From: Adineta vaga
Taxonomy: Eukaryota > Rotifera
Reading direction: 5' to 3'
DNA: 64,000 nucleotides
Assembly (NCBI GenBank): GCA_021613535.1
Contig: CP075492.1
Span: 18,476,001 to 18,540,000, forward strand
The stretch's first letter is position 1, and each line of letters starts with the position of its first letter. Shown piece by piece: positions 23,707 to 33,193 of the stretch. The notes beneath the pieces were generated by a model. It was not told the origin of the DNA. It searched no databases and worked only from the letters and a program-made list of their open reading frames with translations. The translations under genes and the position numbers were made by a program.

Positions 23707-25297
23707 ATTGAAGTTGTCCACGATTATTGACTTTCTAAATGACATCTAGATTCAATTATACACATCAGATTTTTCGAGACGTATACACAAGCTATGACCC
23801 TCAATGAACAAAACTGCCTTTCTCAAAGATTCCAATTCCCTTATCCATTATTATAACATCTACATGGATTTAATTGAATATTCTTCGATATCTTGAGAAT
23901 AATAGCAGGATCATGATAAATGAAATACCCTGACTGACATTGACATCTCGTCTCTTTCACATATATTCACCATTAGACTAATCTAGCAATCAACTTTCTC
24001 TATTCATTCATCGTCTATCTATTTTTTCGATAATCAAATTTTGACATTGAACATACTTGTAAGTGTTGACTTTTTCTTAGATGAACATGATTAGTCAATA
24101 ACTCCGATCAATTTTTTATTTATAATGTCATTCAAACTTGTCAGAAAAACTACTTCCATCGACTTCGTTTCAGTGTTTTAGAGAAAAACTATTTCCTCAT
24201 TTCCAAATGATTAACCAACAAAATCATGCGTTTTTAAAGTTCTTTTTCTTATCAACATTCAACTTATAATGATATTCAGCTAGAAAATAATTAATAGAAA
24301 GAGTTTATTTTATTAATATTTGTATTGACAACAAAATAAACAGTGCAAAATCTTTTCTAAACGTGAACAGCCTCGAATGACAATCTTAACAACTCTATAT
24401 GGTGCCTTTTTTGTGTCATTGTTATCATGTTCCCTTATCATAAAGGAACAGAATGATGCTTAACTTTTAGGCAATAGCTTCGGGGAGAGGGATAAATTCT
24501 GAAAGAAATCTCTTTTTGTCTACTAAAAATGAATTCGATAAAGACACTATTCTTTTTCTTTGACGTTAATTGACTTAGATGTATGCAATGAAGAAGTTAT
24601 TCTTATTTATCAAATAAGTACAAACATCGAATTATTTTCTTCAACAAAAACACTGAAATAAAACTACTGAGAACAAATTAAACTTCGACTTGCGATCTTG
24701 CTTGCGATGAATATGTTCTTTTTGTAGACAAAAAAAGAATGAAATATTTACATCGTTGTTTCAACATCTATATATGGTAGTCATTGCATTAATGATAACT
24801 AGAATAAGAAAAGAGAAACAACTCACAATCAAATAAGAGGATATAATTTCCATTCCATGTGGCAAATGATACTTATAACATATATCATGTCTTTTCACTT
24901 TTGTATGCTAAATTGATTCTGTTTTTCATCAAGCCTGATGTCTTTTTATTTTCATAGCAACATCCTAAACTAACTTTGCATCGATACTCTTTCATTTTAA
25001 ACATAACCATGTTTAATTACAATTTTTTACATAGAAAACTTTAAGAAAAGAAAACTCATTAACTGGTTGCTAAAGAAATGAAAGTGAAAATAGTTTATGG
25101 AGTAAAAACCTGATTTTATACTGTATTATAAGTAACGGATGAAATATTTACAGAAAATATGTTCCTATGCGTCTTTCTTTTTTGTCGAGATAATCTGATA
25201 TTGACAGAGAGGTCTAAGAAAAACTCAGTTCTACTTTATTACGTTTTCGAACATTTATTATGCTTTTCGATAGAGTCAAATCAGATGGTATGTAAAC
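23707..25297. other. AT-rich intergenic stretch
   Basis: Upstream of the NHL gene. No gene, RNA or repeat was recognised on either strand. Confidence 0.5.
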
Positions 25298-25432
25298 GAG
25301 GGGTGGGTGTGGGTGGGTGAAGCTGTCGGTGCATGTAGGTGTGAGTGCGGCTATATCTTCTTCATGCACATTTACACCATATTGAGGGTGTGGGCGAAGA
25401 AGATATACGTACACCCATACCCACACCCTCAA
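25298..25432. repeat. telomere-like composite T4
   Basis: A G-strand run (GAGGGGTGGGTGTGGGTGGG) at 25298-25317 is followed by an inner hairpin at 25382-25432 (TTGAGGGTGTGGG ... CCCACACCCTCAA). TATATCTTCTTC (25352) pairs with GAAGAAGATATA (25396). The right edge abuts the E2-like fragment. Confidence 0.7.
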
Positions 25433-25860
25433 CAACAATTATTACCATTTGATTGAACATTTGGATGATAGATTGGGTCTGAAATACGAACCATAGGTGG
25501 CAGTATTGGATACTGTGTTAATATTGTTGTTTTAATAAGAAATGAACCAAAATTATATGGATTATTATTTTGTAGAATTCGACCTAAAATAACAAAACTA
25601 TCTGTATTATCAAAGAGTGGAATGAGTGATGGTGGTTCACCATCATGAAACATCGAACAATAATCAAGTATGAATCTCTTTTTAGATTGCCACTGCTTTA
25701 ATGTCGTGATATCTTTCGCTATACGTTTATTGTAAGCGTTGCGTATTGAGAATGAAGACAAAATTAAAGGTAATGGACTTTTAAAGTAGCGTAGATTTGG
25801 ACATGTCGAGTAAATTTGTTCATGGACATATGTCGTTGCTCCATCCAATTGAAAATATTT
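25429..25860 (-). pseudogene. truncated E2 ubiquitin-conjugating (UBC) fold fragment
   Basis: From about 25750 the minus frame follows the UBC core: helix 1 (RIAKDITTLKQW), then GRILQNNNPYNFGSF, YPILPPMVRI and YHPNVQSNGNNC. The last ends exactly where HPNxxxxGxxC places the catalytic cysteine. Two codons later the stop TGA is the TGA of TTGAGGGTGTGGG, so the C-terminal half of the enzyme is missing and the telomere-like hairpin supplies the stop. The N-terminal ~45 residues (QLDGATTYVHEQ, CPNLRYFKSPLP) do not belong to UBC and resemble the LRR part of the F-box-like family seen at 59381-60465, so this may be a chimera. A stop lies just upstream. No conjugating activity is expected. Confidence 0.65.
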
Positions 25861-25966
25861 AAGAGCAGGTGATCCTTTCTAATTCTGTTTCGATTTTAAA
25901 GCTCCCATATTCGTTGCTGTGCATATTCGAAGACGAGGAAAACCATTAGATAATATAATTTCGAAT

Positions 25967-26020
25967 GGGTGTGGGTGTAGATATCTAACTCTTCTCTCAC
26001 ACCCTCACCCACACCCTCAA
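25967..26020. repeat. telomere-like hairpin T5
   Basis: GGGTGTGGGTGTAG and CACCCTCACCCACACCCTCAA enclose ~18 bp. Gene fragments lie directly against both sides: F-box-like/E2 on the left, FG-GAP on the right. Confidence 0.7.
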
Positions 26021-26024
26021 CAGA

Positions 26025-26560
26025 GCGGTATCATTATCCTTTCTAATGATAACAATGGTCTATTTTCTGATCGATCTAGATATCCAACTGCTAACGATCC
26101 AAAATGTCTGTTTGTATTCGATGTGAATAACGATAACATGTCAGATATTATTGTCGCACATGTCACGTAAGAAATTACTTTGTTACTAAACACAGCTAAT
26201 AGTATCTTTGATATACATAACTCGATCAGCTCTCATTGGTTTCAATGAAAGTTCTATTATAGCTAAGGATGTTAATCGAAATAATAAAACAGATATAATT
26301 TTAAGAGGATAATATCACTCGTTTGCGATACGTTTCAATAATCATAAGAACACGGATATTATTTTTTCAAATGCAGTCAAATATAAAAATGGTATTTATT
26401 ACAATAGAGGGTATGTAACATTTCTATAATATTGATACTATCCATAGGAATAAAATCGGTAAAATACACAACAATAGATTAAGTTAATAATGACGATAAA
26501 ATGGAATTAATTGCTATGAATAATGTATGCTTTGTGTTTTTCGTAAATCTATTTTGCCCT
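26025..26560 (+). pseudogene. decayed FG-GAP/VCBS fragment
   Basis: IIILSNDNNGLF then FVFDVNNDNMSDIIVAHV is a typical VCBS unit, followed by a possible intron donor (GTAAGAAAT). Further units are recognisable out of frame downstream: DVNRNNKTDIIL near 26270, NNHKNTDIIFSN near 26340 and VNNDDKMELIAMNN near 26485. Stops and frame changes separate them. The start is cut by hairpin T5. Confidence 0.65.
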
Positions 26561-27754
26561 CTATATCGTTATTTGATTAATAAATTACAATATATCCGTA
26601 AATGAGGTAAATGATCTCATATTTCTTTAGAACCATTTAAATAAATCGAAGTGACGAGGTTAACAACAATATATGTTAGAGTTATAAAGCATATTCAACA
26701 TTTCGAGATATTAATTTAAAAGATTTTATGAGAAAGTGTTTCAGATTCTTAATATTTCAGAAGGGAACTAAAACCACGACTTGAATTTCACTTGTAAATC
26801 ATTGTCATATGCATCATTCTTCTTGGTTGATTGTTTATTTTGATTATAATTGAATAGCGAGCGACATCAGAGCAATTACATTCACGTTCATAACTTGTGA
26901 TTTGCTTTTTATGCAGGACATGAGTTCTTAGGGAAAAGCAAACAGAAAGAAGTTCACTTTATTACTGTTTATCAATAACAATCTCAATGAAGACAGGATT
27001 ATTTGCTTAACAAGTAATCATTTGTATCAAACTCGGAAGTTGAATTCAAGTTTCAGGTATTACATACATGGAATAGAGGTAGTCATATGAGTAAGCAAAA
27101 AGGTAAAAGATAGAGTTTGATCTAAATTTAATTAATCATTAATATATAGATAGGAATATAGTCATGTGAGTTTACCGAAAACACAAAAGATAAAGTTTCA
27201 CATACACATTATTTATAATTAGGATATCGATAGTAATGTGAGTCGACAAAAAAGTAAAAGATAAAGTTCTAAGGAGATGTAGTTTATCAGCAGTACATAT
27301 GAAACTCTGTCTTTTGTACTCTGACTAAATTTACAAGACTATTTCTTTCTAGAACTAACTCTAACTTACGCACTTATTTGTGTGTACATATATGACTTGT
27401 GCATAGGATAGATTAATACTTTTGCATACCTGAATACTGTTTGTTACTAGTGAATTTTGTATAATTTGCCTTTATATTCGATCTAGAATCAGGCAGGTAC
27501 TTATCTTTTATGAAGTTGTTCACAACTAGTAAGAACGCACTATTCAATGAATTATTCTTTAGTGAAGCGAAACATATAGTAGCAAAGAAAGCTTTTCTAT
27601 TTAGGTGATTGAAATAATCACAAGGATTCTTCAATATTTTTTCTTCGCAAATTTGTTCTGTTTCCTTCATCACTTTTACCTTCTCTTGTCGTTCTAGTGA
27701 AGCACTGTTCATTCGAATCACAGCGGTGTTGTCGTACCAACGGATACAAAGCAA
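26561..27754. other. AT-rich stretch with weak tandem similarity
   Basis: At 27080-27270 a ~80-90 bp unit (ATGTGAGT..., AAAAGATAAAGTTT) occurs about three times with much divergence. The minus-strand open frame at 27413-27763 overlaps the start of the next gene and has no recognisable domain, so I do not call it. Confidence 0.4.
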
Positions 27755-29488
27755 ATGAAACATAAAAAAAGATCAGAAAATTCCACTGATCGACGTCGAA
27801 AATACGTCGCTTTGGGTCACACTCTTTTTGAATGGATCCAACTTATCGCAACACTGACCGTACCTATTACTATCGGTATATTTACTGTTGTCAACGGTTC
27901 TCAACAAATGAATCAGAGCAAAAATCAATTTGACGTTCAATTACGTATTGCCGCTGAAAACCGTCAGAAAGATCTACTTATTGCATCGGAAAACCGTCGT
28001 AAAGATTTGGATATTGCAGCGGAAAATCGTAAAAAAGATCTTAAAATAGCTGAATTGCAAATACGTATTGCGAAAGACAATCGTCAAAATGATATGCGTA
28101 TTGCAAATGAAACACGTCTGAAAGATCTTCACATTGCATCAGAAAATCGCCTCAAAGACATCGAAATTGCGGAAGAAAATCGACGTAAAGATTTAAAAAT
28201 TGCCGAACTACAGATTGCTATTGCTGAAGAAAACCGTGCTGGTGCAGTTCGACTTGCCAATGAAACACGTTCGAATGATTTGTTTATTGCTGCTGGAAAT
28301 CGTCGTAAAGACATGGAGATAGCTGAAGAGAACCGTAGAAAAGACATTGAGATAGCTGAGGAAAATCGTCGTAAAGATTTGAAAATAGCTGATTTTCAAA
28401 TAAAAATTGCCGATGAAAATCGTCAGAACGGTATTGGCATTGCTAACCAGACACGTCAGAACGATCTTCTCATTGCATCAGAAAATCGCCTCAAAGACAT
28501 CGAAATTGCGGAAGAAAATCGACGTAAAGATTTTAAGATAGCCGAAGAAAATCGTCGTAAAGATCGAGAAGTTACAGAAGACCAACAGAAACACAGTATC
28601 ATATCGGCATATTATAAATTTTTAAGTGAACTCCTTTTGAAAGAAGGTGTTCATCTCAATAATGTAAACCATGAAGCAGCACGTTTTGTTGCACGTTTCG
28701 AAACATTGATTGCATTTCGTCAATTAGATCCAAAACGTAAAACTCTCCTCTTCAAATCGTTGTATGAGGGAAAATTAGGTGGTCGTTTCGATGAAGATAT
28801 GGTAATCGATCTTTCGTCAGTTGATCTAACTAATATTGACTTTGCTTTACCACGCTATCATATTCCCGAGACACCAACGTCCTCGTACTCGTATTATTCA
28901 ATGAACTTTAGTTATACAAATTTGAACAATGCATCATTTAACTCTGTTTCATTCTTCAACGTCAGTTTCGATCAAGCAATGATGGATGATGTCATCATGT
29001 TGTCTACTCTTATAACATCAATCTCATTCACCGGCACATCTCTAGTGCGCGCCCAATTTCTCTACTCTCATCATACAAACGTCAGCTTTCTCGTAGCAAA
29101 CTTGGATAAAACACATTTCAAACAATATGAATGTGATCGATGCTCGTTCAACTCCAGTTCGTTGATCGATAGTCGTATACAGAATTCAAAGTTTAGTCGA
29201 TCAACATTCGTCAATGCAGAAATGAATAGTTCTCTGATCGATGAAAGTGAATTCAATAGTCATACCAATATGATGAATGCGTCACTGATTAAGTCAAAGA
29301 TACACAACAGTACATTTACGAATGTTGATATGCGGTGGTGTGAAATGTATGGAAGTTCATTGTTAAATTCAAAATTTATAAACGTGAACTTCTATGGATG
29401 TAAAGGACTGACCGATGAACAGTTAGGACAAGCGACCATTGTGTTTGAATCAATTTTACCAAATGGAACAATATACTCGAGCAGATAG
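27755..29488 (+). CDS. membrane-anchored coiled-coil plus pentapeptide-repeat protein
   Basis: A single 577-residue frame starts at ATG 27755. A basic start (MKHKKRSENS) precedes a transmembrane helix at about 28-48. Residues ~58-280 are an array of 11-residue units of the type IA-x-ENRRKDL, about twenty in a row, with strict spacing of Ile-Ala and Arg/Lys-Asp. This is a hendecad pattern expected to form a long, highly charged coiled coil. A ~75-residue spacer follows. Residues ~365-560 are pentapeptide-like repeats (A/S-x-F-x-N/S: NASFNSVSF, NVSFDQA, SISFTGTS, NSSSLIDSRI), which form a right-handed quadrilateral beta-helix. The function is unknown; a rod carrying a beta-helix head is inferred. 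The hendecads are nearly identical at the DNA level in places, indicating recent expansion. Confidence 0.85.
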   Translation: MKHKKRSENSTDRRRKYVALGHTLFEWIQLIATLTVPITIGIFTVVNGSQQMNQSKNQFDVQLRIAAENRQKDLLIASENRRKDLDIAAENRKKDLKIAELQIRIAKDNRQNDMRIANETRLKDLHIASENRLKDIEIAEENRRKDLKIAELQIAIAEENRAGAVRLANETRSNDLFIAAGNRRKDMEIAEENRRKDIEIAEENRRKDLKIADFQIKIADENRQNGIGIANQTRQNDLLIASENRLKDIEIAEENRRKDFKIAEENRRKDREVTEDQQKHSIISAYYKFLSELLLKEGVHLNNVNHEAARFVARFETLIAFRQLDPKRKTLLFKSLYEGKLGGRFDEDMVIDLSSVDLTNIDFALPRYHIPETPTSSYSYYSMNFSYTNLNNASFNSVSFFNVSFDQAMMDDVIMLSTLITSISFTGTSLVRAQFLYSHHTNVSFLVANLDKTHFKQYECDRCSFNSSSLIDSRIQNSKFSRSTFVNAEMNSSLIDESEFNSHTNMMNASLIKSKIHNSTFTNVDMRWCEMYGSSLLNSKFINVNFYGCKGLTDEQLGQATIVFESILPNGTIYSSR

Positions 29489-29504
29489 TTCTAAACATGG
29501 AAGA

Positions 29505-29563
29505 GTATGTGTGGGTGTGGGTGAGATTAAAAATAAGGCCAAAACCGTCACCTAAACCCTCAA
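29505..29563. repeat. telomere-like hairpin T6
   Basis: TGTGTGGGTGTGGGTGAG is paired with CACCTAAACCCTCAA, starting ~20 bp after the stop codon of the pentapeptide gene. Confidence 0.6.
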
Positions 29564-29842
29564 CTATAGAAAATATTTTGAGTGATAATGGGGGTCATTC
29601 TATGAACTTTTGGAGTGATTTAATGTATTTTCAGGAGAAAAGGCACTGAAAAATACATTTGGAGGTGGTATTTCCTTAAATCAAAATGTAGGTCATGAAG
29701 TTCTGTGAGTATTTGTCTGGACAAAAAATTGAGATATTGGATGTTAGTATTAAGGAAGGTGATTTTTTCGACTGTTGTCGGTTTATTTTTCTTAAAGGTT
29801 AGAAAAAGTGGGTGTTTACCGATGTTTGGATAAATTATTAAT

Positions 29843-29925
29843 ACCCAAAAATAAACGAACTACATGCAAAACATTAAGCGACCATTCTTTATGAGAGACC
29901 TGTTACAAAACGATTTGCAGCGACT
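29843..29925. mobile_element. mariner (DD37D type) 3'-end remnant
   Basis: AAAATAAACGA-CTACATG, then CATTCTTTATG, matches the sequence after the transposase stop at about 45600-45650 with scattered changes. No transposase remains here. Confidence 0.5.
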
Positions 29926-30284
29926 AACTGACTTTTTACCGAAGGAATCCAATGCAAATCTGTAGGATTGAACATCATCAATTTTCTATCTCATTTTATT
30001 AATTAATAAGGAATTCTATACAAAAAATATAGTGTAGAAATAAAAAGAGAAAAGAAGAATGAAAATAATAGAATGTCGTCAAGATATAATTTTGAAAACT
30101 TTTATTCTCAGTTGAATTATATAACATATACTTTTTATAATGAAAAGATAGAGTGATTATCACAACATTATCTATCTTATATGACAAGGGTGTATATGTA
30201 AAAATCATTGTTGGAGCAATGCGTTGCTGTTGTTGTTGTCTTCGTAGATAGAGTCTTTTTAGTTTGTTCCGTAGTTCTAGTATA

Positions 30285-30354
30285 TTGAGGGTGTGGGTGT
30301 GGGTGGGTGTTAGATACATATAATACTAACACCCGCACCCACACACACCCTCAA
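30285..30354. repeat. telomere-like hairpin T7 (most regular copy)
   Basis: TTGAGGGTGTGGGTGTGGG ... CCCACACACACCCTCAA with GTTAG/CTAAC continuing the stem (about 30309-30330) around an AT-rich loop. It is a ~70-bp near-complete inverted repeat. Confidence 0.8.
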
Positions 30355-30619
30355 TTGATTGCACTGCAAAACATATTTATTTCAGTGTTATCCATGCATA
30401 CAGTGTAATTCAAATGAATGCAAGTATAAACTCGGCTGGCGCCCCTAAGAGCATTATACGCATTGACGTAGCTAATGCAGAATCGAATGATCCTTTCATT
30501 CGTGCACACTTTAGCACTGGTGAAGAACTCTACATCAATGGTCAATGGAAGTATCGATCGAAGAAATTATCGAATGGTGAGAAAACATGGCTCTGGAGAT
30601 ATGAATGGACAAACATTTA

Positions 30620-32209
30620 ATTGACAGCTACTGGTTTTAGAGACGGCTGGTTTCATAGTTTTAACTATGCGAAGTTGAAATAAACAGCAGAAGCTAAACA
30701 TATGTGCAGATTGTTTTAATGTTCGATGAGCGTATAAACTCACTTATTAACAAAATCCATACACTAGTAATGCTGCCTAGCTATCACAAACAGCTAACGA
30801 AAAGAAAAATTAATCTATGAAGATCTAGATAGCGTTAGCTTCAGATTCGTGTTTTCAGAAAACTACTCTAGATACATTGGTTCTAATGAAGAAAAAAAAC
30901 AGTAGTTATTTCGGATGTTCGTTGTGTCGGCTGCGCAATAACATTTCATCCAAAAGAACTGAATAAGATTTGGATCCATATTATGATAAATAATTGTACG
31001 AGTTGAGTCAACAAAGAAAACATTTTAGATTAGATTAAACTAAATAAAATGTATGAAATAATGCAGTCGAAATCCTTCTATGCGAGAAAAATATATCATC
31101 CACGAAACGTCTTTTTTGTACCAGTTTGTGGACCAAAAGTATGAAGATTCTTAAATGAAAATGATACTTGAATAAGGATTAAACTTTCTAACATTTGATC
31201 CCATCCAGGGCTTCACGTGTGATGGGACAAAAAAATTTCGCATACCCAGTTCGATCAATCCCAGTGTCAGATCTTACAGGATCCGTCTGACGATCCGACA
31301 CCTGGGATTATCAGTACGCTTTCTTTCTTTATGCTACACTGTATTTTAGTGGACATCATTATATATAGATGGAAAATTTCCTTTTTAAACTCATTTAATT
31401 CAGAGAAGACAAGAGAACTAAAAGTAATGATGCGCATACCTTTTTAACAGTACCTGAGCTGAGATTTTCGTTGCTTTCCAAACACCAATAACAATTAATA
31501 TTATTCGCTCTTGTGATTACTTATTTTGAATATCTGTTGAAATTAATTAGTATGTATCATCGACATTTTTACATCTACCATTCAATTAAAAACTTTAATA
31601 ATCTGGAAAAAACTAAAAAATGATGAGATGTATCTATTAAAAACTCATTTAGTTTTCTTTCAAAATTAGAGCCACTCAAATAGTACAATTGTTTATGGTT
31701 GTGCGTCGTCCACGTGTTAGTTCCACATGAATAAAAAAGAAGGTAAAGGAAATATATTTACACCATGGGTCTATAAAGAACGAAAAAATTATGTTTGTTC
31801 GCTTTCATCTAAGTATAGTTTCGTTCGTCTTCATAAATATCGACATACCGGCCCCGTACGTTTGAAATAAATTAGAAATTGTTTGTTAAGCAAATTCAAA
31901 GATAGAGGGTCTCACCATCGTCAATCTATTTCTATCTAATATGTGAAAATATTGGCAAACTATTTATTTATTTAGGAAATACATATTGATATTCAAACTA
32001 CAATACTTGAAATGATTCAAAAAAAAAGAAGAAAATATTAAAAAATGTTGTGTATTACGATAAATAAAATAAAATCTAATTTCTCTCTTATACGCTAAAC
32101 TACTAAATACAATAAAAGAAAAGAATCTATGATAAAAAAGTGCATTTTAGACGTCTTGTTAAAGTACTTATAATAATCAGCAACACCATCTTTGAATATC
32201 TTGATATGT
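30620..32209. other. AT-rich intergenic stretch
   Basis: No gene was recognised. A short GC-rich inverted repeat is listed at 31253-31317. The open frame at 30414-30620, next to hairpin T7, has no recognisable family. Confidence 0.5.
31253..31317. repeat. short GC-rich inverted repeat
   Basis: AATCCCAGTGTCAGATC and GATCCGACACCTGGGATT are imperfect inverted copies separated by ~20 bp. The words (CCCAG, GGATCCG, TCGATCAATCC) recur at 3577-3886 and 44220-44410. Confidence 0.55.
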
Positions 32210-32443
32210 TTATGTATTGAACATCCAACATTTTTTATCCAATGCTGTCCATTCTAAATTAGTTGTACTGTCACGTTTTGCTCCAGTAGCGTATAAACTG
32301 ACAGCAGCTTCGTTGTTCTTATCATATGCAGAATGCCAATTACGATCAGTTGTAAGTGCGAAACCGCCACATTTTCGATCACTATTGCATAAAGTAACTG
32401 CCTGAGACCATGGAAGAATACAATAACCTCCAAGGAATGACAA
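32210..32443 (-). CDS. cysteine-containing domain fragment (uncertain)
   Basis: An exon-like minus frame encodes GGYCILPWSQAVTLCNSDRK, then CGGFALTTDRNW and LDKKCWMFNT. Its CxxxxxCxGF spacing is seen in PAN/lectin-like domains. An AG acceptor (CTTGGAG) precedes GTTATTG at about 32429. Upstream on the same strand is the 48-bp repeat array, each unit of which carries a GTGAGT donor-like word, so this could be the last exon of a gene whose 5' part was reworked by the repeats. Function is unknown. Confidence 0.35.
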   Translation of the reverse strand: MSFLGGYCILPWSQAVTLCNSDRKCGGFALTTDRNWHSAYDKNNEAAVSLYATGAKRDSTTNLEWTALDKKCWMFNT

Positions 32444-32650
32444 ATATCAAATTGGTACCACTTTTCAAAACTCGCATTTACAAATTTTCAAAATATAAAA
32501 ATTACGAAAGTTTAAAATTTTCAACATTTTGCTCAATAGAAATCGCATGAGTATTGCGTTCGTATGATCGTCCTAGTTGTCTTTTGGAAGAACATTGAAA
32601 ATGAATTTTAACTGAGTTATTGATATCTCACCAATTATATTAATACTGAC

Positions 32651-32993
32651 CAGATAAGCAGATATTTAGTGTCATTCTTTAATAAACTCACCAGATAAGC
32701 AGATATCAGATATTTAGTGTCATTCTTTAATAAACTCACCAGATAAGCAGATATCAGATATTTAGTGTCATTCTTTAATAAACTCACCAGATAAGCAGAT
32801 ATCAGATATTTAGTGTCATTCTTTAATAAACTCACCAGATAAGCAGATATCAGATATTTAGTGTCATTCTTTAATAAACTCACCAGATAAGCAGATATCA
32901 GATATTTAGTGTCATTCTTTAATAAACTCACCAGATAAGCAGATATCAGATATTTAGTGTCATTCTTTAATAAACTCACCAGGTAAGTAGACA
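32651..32993. repeat. 48-bp tandem array (about 7 units)
   Basis: Units start at 32651 (a 41-bp shortened copy), 32692, 32740, 32788, 32836, 32884 and 32932, with a diverged start at 32980. Full copies are essentially identical. 48 is a multiple of 3, so the minus strand stays open across the array (16 residues per unit). Each unit contains CTGGTGAGT on the minus strand, a good 5' splice-site match. On the minus strand the unit ends AAATATCTGATATCTGC(T)TATCTG, which also occurs in the 105-bp array at 41195-42160. Confidence 0.9.
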
Positions 32994-33193
32994 TGAACTA
33001 TCTGTGATTATTTTCATGCCTTTCATTAAATTTGGATAATACGGAAAAATCGTGAAAAGAATATTCACGAGTGTTTTTTATTTAGCATTTTTAGAGCGAA
33101 ACTAAAGCTCACTAGAAATGGTATGAATCAAACGAAAGAAAAGAATCATAATGGTCAAACTTTTAAAAAAACACGTGTAAACCTATCAAGTTT

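Noticed and set aside
27413-27763. 116-residue minus-strand frame overlapping the pentapeptide gene start
   Set aside because: No signal, domain or splice context; the opposite strand has a convincing gene.
28129-28399. Antisense frames across the hendecad region
   Set aside because: They are shadows of the 33-bp DNA repeat on the other strand.
32651-32993. CRISPR-like direct repeats
   Set aside because: The 48-bp units are contiguous with no spacers and lie in eukaryotic DNA; this is an ordinary tandem array.
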